From Methylotenera sp. L2L1 (lineage in GTDB: Bacteria > Pseudomonadota > Gammaproteobacteria > Burkholderiales > Methylophilaceae): a stretch of 64,000 nucleotides of DNA. The notes beneath the pieces were generated by a model. It saw nothing but the letters and a program-made list of their open reading frames with translations, was not told where the DNA came from and searched no databases. The stretch spans positions 1,612,001 through 1,676,000 of the forward strand of contig NZ_JQMG01000001.1 in the NCBI RefSeq assembly GCF_000744605.1, in the 5' to 3' direction. Positions within the stretch are counted from its first letter, which is position 1. The number at the start of each line of letters is the position of its first letter. Made by a program: the position numbers and the translations under genes. Below, one piece after another: positions 57,112 to 64,000 of this stretch.

Positions 57112-58655
57112 TGAGAAATGTGATCGTGATATTGGGTGACCAGCTCAATCTGGATAACCCAGCGTTAGAAGGGTTTGACCATCAGCAGGATGTGGTGTTG
57201 ATGGTTGAGGCGCAACATGAATCGACGCATGTCTGGTCACACAAAGCGCGTATTGCCTTGTTTTTATCTGCGATGCGTCATTTTGCACAAACCTTGCAAA
57301 GCCAAGATTACCCATTGCGCTATTTAAAGCTTGGTGATCATGATTATGTCGATTTATCCAGCGCATGGTTAGCCTTGCTGTCAGAGTATGATCCCCAACA
57401 AATCATTGTTTGTGAGCCAGGAGATTATCGTGTTTTAACAGCGCTAGCGAGTTGCGCTTTAGCCTTAAATAAACGGCTTATCGTGCGTGATGATACGTTT
57501 TTCTTATGTAGTCAAGCCGACTTTAAGCGTTGGGCTGGGCAAAGTAAGCAGTTGCGCATGGAGTATTTCTATCGTTACATGCGCAAGCGGTATCAAGTGT
57601 TGATGGCGGGAGATGAGCCGGTTGGTGGAAAGTGGAATTATGATCACGAGAATCGTCAATCCTTTAGCAAGAATGGTCCACAGGATATTCCCATTGTTTC
57701 CCCGTTTGAAATAGACCAAATTACTCAAGCGGTTTTTGCGGATGTTGAGCGACTTTTTCCAGAGCATCCGGGCATGCTTGATCATTTTTGTTGGCCTGTC
57801 ACACGAGCGCAGGCACTCGTATTTTTGCAACACTTTATAGTGAGCAAGTTAGCAGACTTTGGTGCGCATCAGGATGCAATGTGGCAAAGTGACTTAGCCT
57901 CAGGCGCATTTCTATGGCACTCATTGTTAGCCTCCTCGCTAAATTTAAAGTTACTTCACCCGAAAGAAGTGATCGACGCGGTAGCGCAAGCTTATGTGAA
58001 AGATAATTTACCGTTAGCCAGCGTAGAAGGATTTATTCGACAGATTCTAGGATGGCGAGAGTTTATCCGAGGCCTGTATTGGCTAGATATGCCTGCAATG
58101 GCTGAGGCTAACCACTATGCACATCAGCGAGATTTACCGATTTGGTACTGGACAGGTAAAACCTATATGAACTGTATGCGTCAAACCATACAACAGACCA
58201 TGCAATATGGATATGCGCATCATATTCAACGCTTAATGGTCACGGGCATGTTCGGTTTATTAGCAGAAATTGAGCCCAAACAAGTTGCAGATTGGTATTT
58301 AGCTGTCTATGTTGATGCGGTAGATTGGGTTGAGTTGCCCAATGTGGTCGGTATGGCTTTACACGCGAATGGTGGAAGATTCACAAGCAAGCCCTATATT
58401 GCTAGTGGTGCTTATATTAAACGCATGAGCAATTACTGCAATAATTGCCGTTATCAGCCAGATATTAAAACCTCTGCAAAGGCTTGCCCAGTGACCACGC
58501 TATACTGGAACTTTCTCATCAAGCATGAGCAAGTGCTGCTCAACAACCCAAGAACAGTGCTAATGGTTAAAAATCTTAATAGATTTAATGATGAAGAAAA
58601 GACATTGATTCAACAGAAAGCCCAGCAGGTCTTAAATGCACTTGATGAAATTTAA
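57108..58655 (+). CDS. Photolyase-related (6-4)/FeS-BCP type cryptochrome-photolyase protein
   Basis: 515 residues. The N-terminal Rossmann domain starts VIVILGDQLNLDNPALEG. The FAD-binding helical C-terminus contains GWREFIRGLYWL, HHIQRLMVTGMFGL and GGRFTSKPY. Four cysteines at 356, 444, 447 and 460 reproduce the 3- and 13-residue spacing of the [4Fe-4S] ligands in bacterial PhrB-type (6-4) photolyases. Repairs UV (6-4) photoproducts or acts as a light sensor. Coupled to the DUF2256 gene. Confidence 0.92.
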   Translation: MMRNVIVILGDQLNLDNPALEGFDHQQDVVLMVEAQHESTHVWSHKARIALFLSAMRHFAQTLQSQDYPLRYLKLGDHDYVDLSSAWLALLSEYDPQQIIVCEPGDYRVLTALASCALALNKRLIVRDDTFFLCSQADFKRWAGQSKQLRMEYFYRYMRKRYQVLMAGDEPVGGKWNYDHENRQSFSKNGPQDIPIVSPFEIDQITQAVFADVERLFPEHPGMLDHFCWPVTRAQALVFLQHFIVSKLADFGAHQDAMWQSDLASGAFLWHSLLASSLNLKLLHPKEVIDAVAQAYVKDNLPLASVEGFIRQILGWREFIRGLYWLDMPAMAEANHYAHQRDLPIWYWTGKTYMNCMRQTIQQTMQYGYAHHIQRLMVTGMFGLLAEIEPKQVADWYLAVYVDAVDWVELPNVVGMALHANGGRFTSKPYIASGAYIKRMSNYCNNCRYQPDIKTSAKACPVTTLYWNFLIKHEQVLLNNPRTVLMVKNLNRFNDEEKTLIQQKAQQVLNALDEI

Positions 58656-58696
58656 GTGGATATTGATGCTAGGTTGGTATTGATGGCTTTTGTGAA

Positions 58697-58714
58697 TTTT
58701 CATGATACTGTCAT
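58697..58714 (+). promoter_or_regulatory. Pho box upstream of ppk
   Basis: TTTTCAT-GATA-CTGTCAT fits the PhoB direct-repeat pattern CTGTCAT-N4-CTGTCAT, with 5 of 7 matches in the first half and all 7 in the second. Ten bases later TATGCT (58725-58730) is a -10 box at the spacing found in Pho promoters. The ppk start is 28 bp further on. Regulation is inferred. Confidence 0.55.
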
Positions 58715-58757
58715 AATTGGCAATTATGCTGAATGAAACAATTAATTAAAAAACATC

Positions 58758-60836
58758 ATGCGTTCAGTTAACTCTCCTCTCAAATTACTCAATCGAGATA
58801 TCAGCATATTAGCGTTCAACGCGCGCGTCTTGAGTCTTGCACAAAACACAGAGTATCCTCTGCTAGAACGTTTACGTTTTCTTTGTATCGTATCTTCTAA
58901 TCTGGATGAGTTTTTTGAAGTACGCGCAGCACCGCATGTGGATGCCATGCGCGATAATGAAAAAAAGACGGATGTTAACGTCCAAAGCTATTTAGAGATT
59001 TCTAAGGCTGCCCATACCTTAGTAGAAAAGCAGTATGAAATCTTTAATACAGATTTAATGCCAGCGTTAGCGAGTCAAGGTGTGCATCTCGTCTCCCATG
59101 GTGACCGTACACTAGAGCAAAAGCGCTGGGTGGCTAGATACTTTGAGACTAGCGTCCGTCCTTTATTAGTACCGGTCGCACTTGATCCCTCTCATCCTTT
59201 TCCGCAGGTTGCTAATAAGTCACTCAACTTTATTGTGTCATTAGGCGGCACTGATGCGTTTGGCCGCAATAATAATATTGCGATTGTGAAAGTGCCAAGA
59301 GCACTGCCTAGATTAATTAAGCTGCCAAAAAACCTCAGTGGCAAGCAACAAAAGTTTGTCTCTTTGTCTAGTATCATCCGCGCGCATTTGGCTAGCTTAT
59401 TTACTGGCCGTGAAGTGCTGTGCTTCTCGCAGTTTAGGGTTACCCGACACTCTGACTTGGCAGTAGATGAAGAAGACGTTAAAAACTTGCGTACTGCACT
59501 CAGAAAAGGCTTGGTGCAAAGGCACTTTGGCGAAGCAGTGAGGTTAGAGGTGTCGCATGGATGTGATGAACGGCTGGCCAAGTTACTACTACAGCAGTTT
59601 GATTTACCTAAGCAGTCGCTTTATCGCGTTAACGGTTTGGTGAACTTAGCGCGGCTAATGCAATTGGCGGACTTGGCAGAAGGCGACCATCTTAAATTTA
59701 AGCCTTATGAGCCGCAAATAAGCCAGCAGCTAGTACCAAATCAGTCATTTTTCTCCCAGCTTAAACAGCAAGATATTCTCATTCACCAGCCCTATGAGAG
59801 TTTTGAATCGGTAATTGACTTCTTGCGTGAGGCGGTGCATGACCCTGATGTGCTTTCCATCCAGCAAACCATCTACCGTACCGGTTCTGATCCGCGCATG
59901 CTAAAGTTGTTACAAGAAGCGGTGCGTCGTGGTAAAGAAGTGATGGCTGTTGTTGAACTGAAAGCTAGGTTTGATGAAGAGGCCAACATTAACTGGGCAG
60001 AAGACTTGGAGTCAGTCGGCGCACAAGTGGTATATGGCATTGTGGGTCTGAAAACGCATGCAAAAATGTTGCTGGTCATGCGCCGTGAGACAGGTGGCCT
60101 TAAATATTATGGGCATGTTTCTACTGGTAACTATAACCCGCGTACCGCGCGTTTATATACGGATGTCAGCATGCTGACATCCGATGCGCAGATTACCCGT
60201 GATATGGAGCATTTATTTAGACATATTGCCAGTCAAGTAAAACTACCCCGTATGCAGAAGCTACTGGTTGCGCCTTTTAATTTACACAAACAGATGCTTG
60301 CTAAAATTAGGGGCGCAGAGCTATGCGCCAAAGCTGGAAACCCAGCCTCGATTATTTTAAAGATGAATGCATTAACCGATGAGGCGCTAGTGAAAGCATT
60401 GGTAAAAGCAGGGCGTGCTGGAGTACAAATTGACCTGATTCTGCGCGGCGCTTGTATTTTACCGATTGATGCACCTGGACTGGATGGGCGGATTCGTGTG
60501 CGTTCGGTGATTGGCCGCTTGCTTGAACATTCCCGCGTGTTTTATTTCAAAATTGCCGATGTTGAGCATATGTGGCTATCCAGCGCCGACTGGATGAATC
60601 GTAACATGATGCGCCGTGTTGAAATTGCATGGCCAATTACTGATGCAAAAAATCGCGCACGTATTTTGCAGGAATGCTGCCAAATGTATTTGGACGATAA
60701 TCATGATGCGTGGATATTAAATGCAGATGGTAGTTATCAGCCTATTGCGGCACAAGTACACAATCGTGCTAAGCCTAACGAACCTGTTCGTATTTTTAGG
60801 GCGCAACAACAACTATTGCAGAAATATACAGATTAA
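58758..60836 (+). CDS. ppk1: Polyphosphate kinase 1
   Basis: Polymerises ATP gamma-phosphate into polyphosphate. 692 residues. The N-terminal segment LLNRDISILAFNARVL, the catalytic histidine in LKTHAKMLLVMRRE and the following YYGHVSTGNYNPRTARLYTD are diagnostic, and the second HKD-like domain contains SADWMNRNMMRRVEIAWP. The Pho-box-like promoter suggests induction on phosphate starvation. sixA follows after 21 bp. Confidence 0.96.
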   Translation: MRSVNSPLKLLNRDISILAFNARVLSLAQNTEYPLLERLRFLCIVSSNLDEFFEVRAAPHVDAMRDNEKKTDVNVQSYLEISKAAHTLVEKQYEIFNTDLMPALASQGVHLVSHGDRTLEQKRWVARYFETSVRPLLVPVALDPSHPFPQVANKSLNFIVSLGGTDAFGRNNNIAIVKVPRALPRLIKLPKNLSGKQQKFVSLSSIIRAHLASLFTGREVLCFSQFRVTRHSDLAVDEEDVKNLRTALRKGLVQRHFGEAVRLEVSHGCDERLAKLLLQQFDLPKQSLYRVNGLVNLARLMQLADLAEGDHLKFKPYEPQISQQLVPNQSFFSQLKQQDILIHQPYESFESVIDFLREAVHDPDVLSIQQTIYRTGSDPRMLKLLQEAVRRGKEVMAVVELKARFDEEANINWAEDLESVGAQVVYGIVGLKTHAKMLLVMRRETGGLKYYGHVSTGNYNPRTARLYTDVSMLTSDAQITRDMEHLFRHIASQVKLPRMQKLLVAPFNLHKQMLAKIRGAELCAKAGNPASIILKMNALTDEALVKALVKAGRAGVQIDLILRGACILPIDAPGLDGRIRVRSVIGRLLEHSRVFYFKIADVEHMWLSSADWMNRNMMRRVEIAWPITDAKNRARILQECCQMYLDDNHDAWILNADGSYQPIAAQVHNRAKPNEPVRIFRAQQQLLQKYTD

Positions 60837-60857
60837 CTAAACTGATTAAATTAAATC

Positions 60858-61331
60858 ATGGCTAACTTAATCATTTGGCGGCATGCCGAAGCTGAAGTGC
60901 ACAGTGAAACAGGTGACGATAGTGACCGTGCATTAACCAAACGCGGCAATAAAGATGCTACTAAGATTGCAAAGTGGCTACATAAGCATGCGCCTGACAA
61001 TATTGAGATACTGTGTAGTCCAGCACGCCGCTGTTTACAAACCGCTCAGGCCCTACATAATTTGAATCAAGTGGAAATCAAAGTCGCTGACTTTCTCAGT
61101 GTGGATAGTAACGTTGCACGTATTGTTAAAGAAATTTCAAATACCAATGACACCAAAACTATCCTAATTGTTGGGCATCAGCCTAACTTAGGCTTGTTAA
61201 TCAGCCAGCTTTTAGGGTTGCATGAAAGAGCGTGTGTGGTGAAAAAAGGCGCTGTTTGGTGGTTAAAGCAACGTAAAGCAGGACGTTCTGCGCTTTATTA
61301 TATTGAAGCAGTCAAGCAACCTAGTTTGTAA
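60858..61331 (+). CDS. sixA: Histidine phosphatase SixA
   Basis: 157 residues of the phosphoglycerate-mutase-like fold with the RHA motif in LIIWRHAEAEVHSETG and the second catalytic histidine in ILIVGHQPNLGLLISQL. SixA dephosphorylates phosphohistidine proteins. Its position beside ppk suggests a role in phosphate or phosphotransfer metabolism; the substrate here is not known. Confidence 0.88.
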   Translation: MANLIIWRHAEAEVHSETGDDSDRALTKRGNKDATKIAKWLHKHAPDNIEILCSPARRCLQTAQALHNLNQVEIKVADFLSVDSNVARIVKEISNTNDTKTILIVGHQPNLGLLISQLLGLHERACVVKKGAVWWLKQRKAGRSALYYIEAVKQPSL

Positions 61332-61576
61332 ATTGAGTGCTTTCTCCGTCTTGATTAGTCTGCATGCTGGTAGCGTGATGTTTCCTAGTGACGCTTTACT
61401 TGTACACGCTGATTAAACTGTGTTAACTTAGTGCTGTAGGCATATTTTGATACTCGTATTTGATGATCTTAATAGCTGTCCTATTAATACCATTTGAGTG
61501 AGCTAAAAGATACCAAGCGTCTTTCTAACTAAATTTTATGGATGTTTAAAAATTTTAATGATAAGGAGTACTTACC

Positions 61577-61972
61577 ATGGTTTTTGTTAAACGTTTTTTC
61601 AGTGCCTTTCTAGCGGCTTCAATTTTATTTACAGGGTCTATTCAAACAGTACAAGCAGCCATGATCAGCTCAGCGCAAGTGGCTGAGCAAGCATTCTCAG
61701 CCGCTGCTGACCAAGATCGTGCGCGTATTATCAGCGCATTGTCGCGTGAAGATGTGCAGGTTGCGTTAGTTGCGCGTGGTATTGACCCTGTGCAAGCACG
61801 TGATCGCGTAGCATCTTTGACCGATGAAGAAGCAAGCACAATGGCATCGCAAATTGAAAACTCACCAGCTGGCGGTATCATTGGTGCAATTGTATTAATA
61901 TTCTTCGTACTATTGCTTACAGATATTCTTGGTTTTACTAAGGTATACCCATTTACACGTTCAGTTCGTTAA
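61577..61972 (+). CDS. PA2779 family membrane protein
   Basis: 131 residues with AAGGAG before the start and a signal peptide ending VQA-AMISS. A conserved helical region (SREDVQVALVARGIDPVQARDRVASLTDEE) is followed by NSPAGGIIG, then one membrane helix (IVLIFFVLLLTDILG) and a short TKVYPFTR tail. This is the PA2779 family of unknown function. Forty-six bases separate it from the PA2778-type peptidase gene, and the two families travel together. Confidence 0.85.
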   Translation: MVFVKRFFSAFLAASILFTGSIQTVQAAMISSAQVAEQAFSAAADQDRARIISALSREDVQVALVARGIDPVQARDRVASLTDEEASTMASQIENSPAGGIIGAIVLIFFVLLLTDILGFTKVYPFTRSVR

Positions 61973-62018
61973 TCACAAGCTAATTTACTTAGCTAGGGTT
62001 ATACAATTGGTTGCCAGC

Positions 62019-62963
62019 ATGGTTCGTAAAGGTCTCATGCTGGCTTTCTTTTTGTTATTGAATGCCTGTGCTGCAACAGGTGTTCGTGAGACCGTACAAA
62101 ATAAAGAGCTCCCTAGGCAGTATGAGCTGACAGAAACACCATTTTTCCCTCAAGATTTATATCATTGTGGCCCTGCCGCATTAGCAACAGCACTCAATGC
62201 AATTGATATCCGAGTGACACCAGACCAACTGGTGCCAGAAGTTTATATTCCAGCTCGTCAAGGTAGCTTGCAAATTGAAATGTTGGCCGCAGCACGTAGG
62301 CATGGTGCATTGTCGATAAAAATTACGCCTAAACTAGATGCGGTATTAAAAGAAGTGGCTGCAGGCAATGTTGTGCTGGTCATGCAGAATTTAGGGTTGT
62401 CTTGGGCGCCATCATGGCACTATGCAGTAGTGGTTGGCTACAATCTTGACCAAGAGCTCATTTGGTTGCGTTCGGGGACTTTTGAGCGGTTTGAAATGAC
62501 TTTGAGCACTTTTCAGCGGACTTGGGCGCGTAGTGAGTATTGGGCTTTTATTGCATTAAAACCAGGTACTTTACCTGCGGGTGATGAACCAGATGCAGTA
62601 GCTAAGGCGATAGTAGCGTTTGAAAAAAATTCAAATAAGACCGATGCTTACTTGTCATATAGTGCGGCAGTTAAACGCTGGCCTAATCATTTAGTATTGC
62701 TGATGGGGCTGGGTAATAGCGCTTATACATTAGGGAATTACTCACAGGCAGCCAGCGCGTTTCGCGATGCAATAATTGCACACCCTAACTCAGCCGCTGC
62801 TTACAATAATTTAGCCAATATACTGTTGATTCAAGGGGATACCCGTGCAGCAAAAGTGGCCGCAGAGCAGGCTCTGCAATTAGCTGATACTGATCAAGCC
62901 ATGCGGGTGCAGGTTGTAAAAACGCTTGATGAAATCAACGGCCACCTTGTCAAGAAACCTTAG
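62019..62963 (+). CDS. PA2778 family C39-like cysteine peptidase lipoprotein with TPR
   Basis: 314 residues from the ATG at 62019; in-frame sequence upstream overlaps the PA2779 gene. The lipobox FLLLNAC sets lipidation at C17. The peptidase region has the catalytic cysteine in YHCGPAALATALNAI and the histidine in PSWHYAVVVGYN, typical of C39 double-glycine peptidases. TPR repeats follow (about 205-300, ALGNSAYTLGNYSQAASAFRDAI). It is probably periplasmic and membrane-tethered, and the adjacent PA2779 protein is a candidate substrate. Confidence 0.86.
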   Translation: MVRKGLMLAFFLLLNACAATGVRETVQNKELPRQYELTETPFFPQDLYHCGPAALATALNAIDIRVTPDQLVPEVYIPARQGSLQIEMLAAARRHGALSIKITPKLDAVLKEVAAGNVVLVMQNLGLSWAPSWHYAVVVGYNLDQELIWLRSGTFERFEMTLSTFQRTWARSEYWAFIALKPGTLPAGDEPDAVAKAIVAFEKNSNKTDAYLSYSAAVKRWPNHLVLLMGLGNSAYTLGNYSQAASAFRDAIIAHPNSAAAYNNLANILLIQGDTRAAKVAAEQALQLADTDQAMRVQVVKTLDEINGHLVKKP

Positions 62964-63090
62964 TAGTTAAATTTACATGACCTGATATCAAGTTGACGTC
63001 AGGATAATATCAAGCTGTATGTTTGATGTTAAGTACGACAATGCTTGCCTAGCGAGAGTGACGCGGGTTGAGCCTCATCTTTTATCGCAC

Positions 63091-63120
63091 AATGGTAGTA
63101 GGTTCATACCGGCTACCATT
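63091..63120. terminator. Stem-loop between convergent genes
   Basis: AATGGTAG and CTACCATT form an 8-bp stem around a 14-base segment that contains an inner GGT/ACC pair. It lies between the PA2778-type gene (+) and the DNA-binding-protein gene (-). No U-tract follows in either direction, so termination strength is doubtful. Confidence 0.4.
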
Positions 63121-63148
63121 CGCGCGAAATATACCAAACTATTTGAAT

Positions 63149-63637
63149 CTATTTCTTTTTAGGTCTGCCAGTTTTAATCGCAGGCACTTTGCTCATCGCG
63201 GCTTTCAATGCTGCATCTGTCATAGCACTTAATTGCATGATGCCGGCACGTAGTAACTCGCTCTTTTTAGCGGGTTGTCCCAGTTTAGTCAGACGTTCTT
63301 TTAATACAGAAAATTGTGCATATTCTGTTTTTGGCATCGTGAAACTGTCACGTTCCATTTTTAGTTTTGGTGTTTTCTCTTTAATCACTTTTGTTTTTTC
63401 AACTTTTTTAGTGACAGCAGTAGGTGCTTTTGCAATTGCCTTGGCTGGCGTGGCTTTTGCTACAACAGGTTTTGTCGGTGTTGGTTTGCTTGGTGCAGGT
63501 TTTACCGCTACTTTGCTAGCAGGCTTTGCTGCTGTGGCTTTAGGCGCTACTGGTTGGCTAGGGGTTGTACTTGTGGCTTCAGATTTTTCTGGGCTTGATT
63601 TTAATGCTTCAGCTTGTGTGGCATTGATTTTTGACAT
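63149..63637 (-). CDS. Lysine/alanine/proline-rich DNA-binding protein (H1-like tail, RHH-like domain)
   Basis: 162 residues. The N-terminal half (about 25-90) is a low-complexity tail of KPA, KATPAK and AKAP units like histone H1. The C-terminal domain (95-150: RDSFTMPKTEYAQFSVLKERL followed by GQPAKKSELLRAGIMQLSAM) resembles a ribbon-helix-helix fold. The end GRPKKK is an AT-hook. Similar unannotated proteins occur in Betaproteobacteria. GGAG precedes the ATG. A 16-bp-arm palindrome lies 12 bp upstream of the start, possibly its own operator. Confidence 0.75.
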   Translation of the reverse strand: MSKINATQAEALKSSPEKSEATSTTPSQPVAPKATAAKPASKVAVKPAPSKPTPTKPVVAKATPAKAIAKAPTAVTKKVEKTKVIKEKTPKLKMERDSFTMPKTEYAQFSVLKERLTKLGQPAKKSELLRAGIMQLSAMTDAALKAAMSKVPAIKTGRPKKK

Positions 63638-63648
63638 GGTTTTGCTCC

Positions 63649-63683
63649 AAATAAACGGTATAAATAGTTTATACCGTTTATTT
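63649..63683. promoter_or_regulatory. Perfect 16-bp-arm palindrome upstream of the DNA-binding-protein gene
   Basis: Arms AAATAAACGGTATAAA (63649-63664) and TTTATACCGTTTATTT (63668-63683) are exact reverse complements around TAG. On the minus strand it lies between ppx and the next start codon and contains a TATAAA -10-like element. It may be an operator, or a hairpin that ends the ppx transcript; no clean U-tract follows. Confidence 0.6.
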
Positions 63684-63713
63684 TTGAATGCAAATGAATT
63701 TTTTGTGACAGAT

Positions 63714-64000
63714 TTATAAAACGCTGGTCAGCTCAAATTGCCAGTTTATTTTCTGCCAAGCTAGGGTTTCTTCGTCCAGCAGATAGTAGGATTGAGGATA
63801 TTTGGCTGACCATGCTTTAGGTAATGTGAGTTTAAAGCCATTATTGTTTATTGCTAACTGTATACCGCGGAGGTTGGGCATTTGTCTGGCATGGCATAAA
63901 ATGACTGCTAGCCGCATACAAATTAGTTGCATGACAAATACGCGATCAGAGAAATCAGCTTCCAATCGTTTCAATTTCCCACGATGACCTAAAATAATTA
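63714..64000 (-). CDS. ppx: Exopolyphosphatase Ppx, C-terminal end (N-terminus beyond window)
   Basis: About 95 residues open to the window edge, starting IILGHRGKLKRLEADFSD and continuing VMQLICMRLAVILCHARQMP, then GFKLTLPKAW. The LGHRGKL segment and the late hydrophobic helix match the C-terminal domain of Ppx/GppA phosphatases. The N-terminal ATPase-fold domain is outside the window. Opposite in strand to ppk1, so polyphosphate synthesis and degradation genes are close but separately transcribed. Confidence 0.88.
   Translation of the reverse strand, partial: IILGHRGKLKRLEADFSDRVFVMQLICMRLAVILCHARQMPNLRGIQLAINNNGFKLTLPKAWSAKYPQSYYLLDEETLAWQKINWQFELTSVL

Noticed and set aside
63001-63060. 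Repeated ATATCAAG words (TATCAAGTTG and TATCAAGCTG)
   Set aside because: Only two short degenerate copies; no array structure, so not a CRISPR or a defined repeat element.
63189-63719. 176-codon hydrophobic frame antisense to the lysine-rich DNA-binding protein
   Set aside because: It looks membrane-like only because the reverse complement of Lys/Ala/Pro codons encodes Phe/Leu/Gly/Ala; the minus-strand gene has a good ribosome site and domain structure.
1-64000. tRNA, rRNA, CRISPR, insertion sequences, prophage or integrated elements
   Set aside because: I looked for cloverleaf arms, transposase or integrase motifs and regularly spaced repeats and found none; the region appears to be ordinary chromosome.

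Overview
The window is a chromosomal segment from a betaproteobacterium of moderate to low GC content. Protein sequences and gene order (suhB | trmJ, cysE, iscR, iscS, iscU, iscA, hscB, hscA; rpoE, rseA, mucB, rseC, mucD, lepA, lepB, rnc, era, recO, pdxJ, acpS) fit the Nitrosomonadales, most likely a Methylophilaceae methylotroph of the Methylotenera/Methylophilus type. No methylotrophy marker lies in the window, so that placement is an inference. I saw no tRNA, rRNA, insertion sequence, prophage or CRISPR array. Almost everything is core or metabolic DNA.

Region by region. 1-7.2 kb (minus strand): iron-sulfur assembly, cysE-iscR-iscS-like-iscS-iscU-iscA-hscB-hscA, with a second cysteine desulfurase between iscR and iscS and a near-consensus type 1 IscR operator over the iscR promoter. 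7.2-9.1 kb: a secreted trypsin-like protease and an MSHA-type pilin sit between cysE and trmJ. 9.1-21.3 kb: trmJ and divergent suhB, a Gcr-family membrane protein, a 1065-residue chemoreceptor, an EAL-CBS-GGDEF protein and mutS.

21.4-36.4 kb is the most interesting part: a complete assimilatory nitrate cluster with readable multi-level control. A sigma-54 promoter with an NtrC-like site precedes nasT, an ANTAR antiterminator. Between nasT and nrtA lies a leader with two perfect hexaloop hairpins (A at loop position 1, G at position 4) followed by a strong intrinsic terminator, the textbook ANTAR target. Then come nrtA-nrtB-nrtD and an alginate-export-type porin. A second sigma-54 promoter, with a 34-bp perfect palindrome containing two NtrC half-sites about 110 bp upstream, drives nirB-narK-(PP2C/Ser-Thr kinase)-nirD-nasA, which ends in a bidirectional terminator shared with a convergent DUF4202 gene. 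No nasS is visible, so what senses nitrate for NasT is an open question.

36.6-42 kb: small housekeeping genes (DUF4124, SlyD-like FKBP, YaiI, RhlE, NadB). 41.8-54 kb: the sigma-E envelope-stress operon, with a sigma-E-like promoter, followed by the lepA-to-tcdA translation/RNA/cofactor run. 54-57 kb: fbp, class II fba and tpiA, a triose/fructose-phosphate block. 57-64 kb: a DUF2256 protein overlapping an iron-sulfur photolyase-related protein, ppk1 with a Pho box, sixA, a PA2779/PA2778 membrane protein and peptidase pair, a lysine/proline-rich DNA-binding protein behind a perfect palindrome, and the C-terminal end of ppx.
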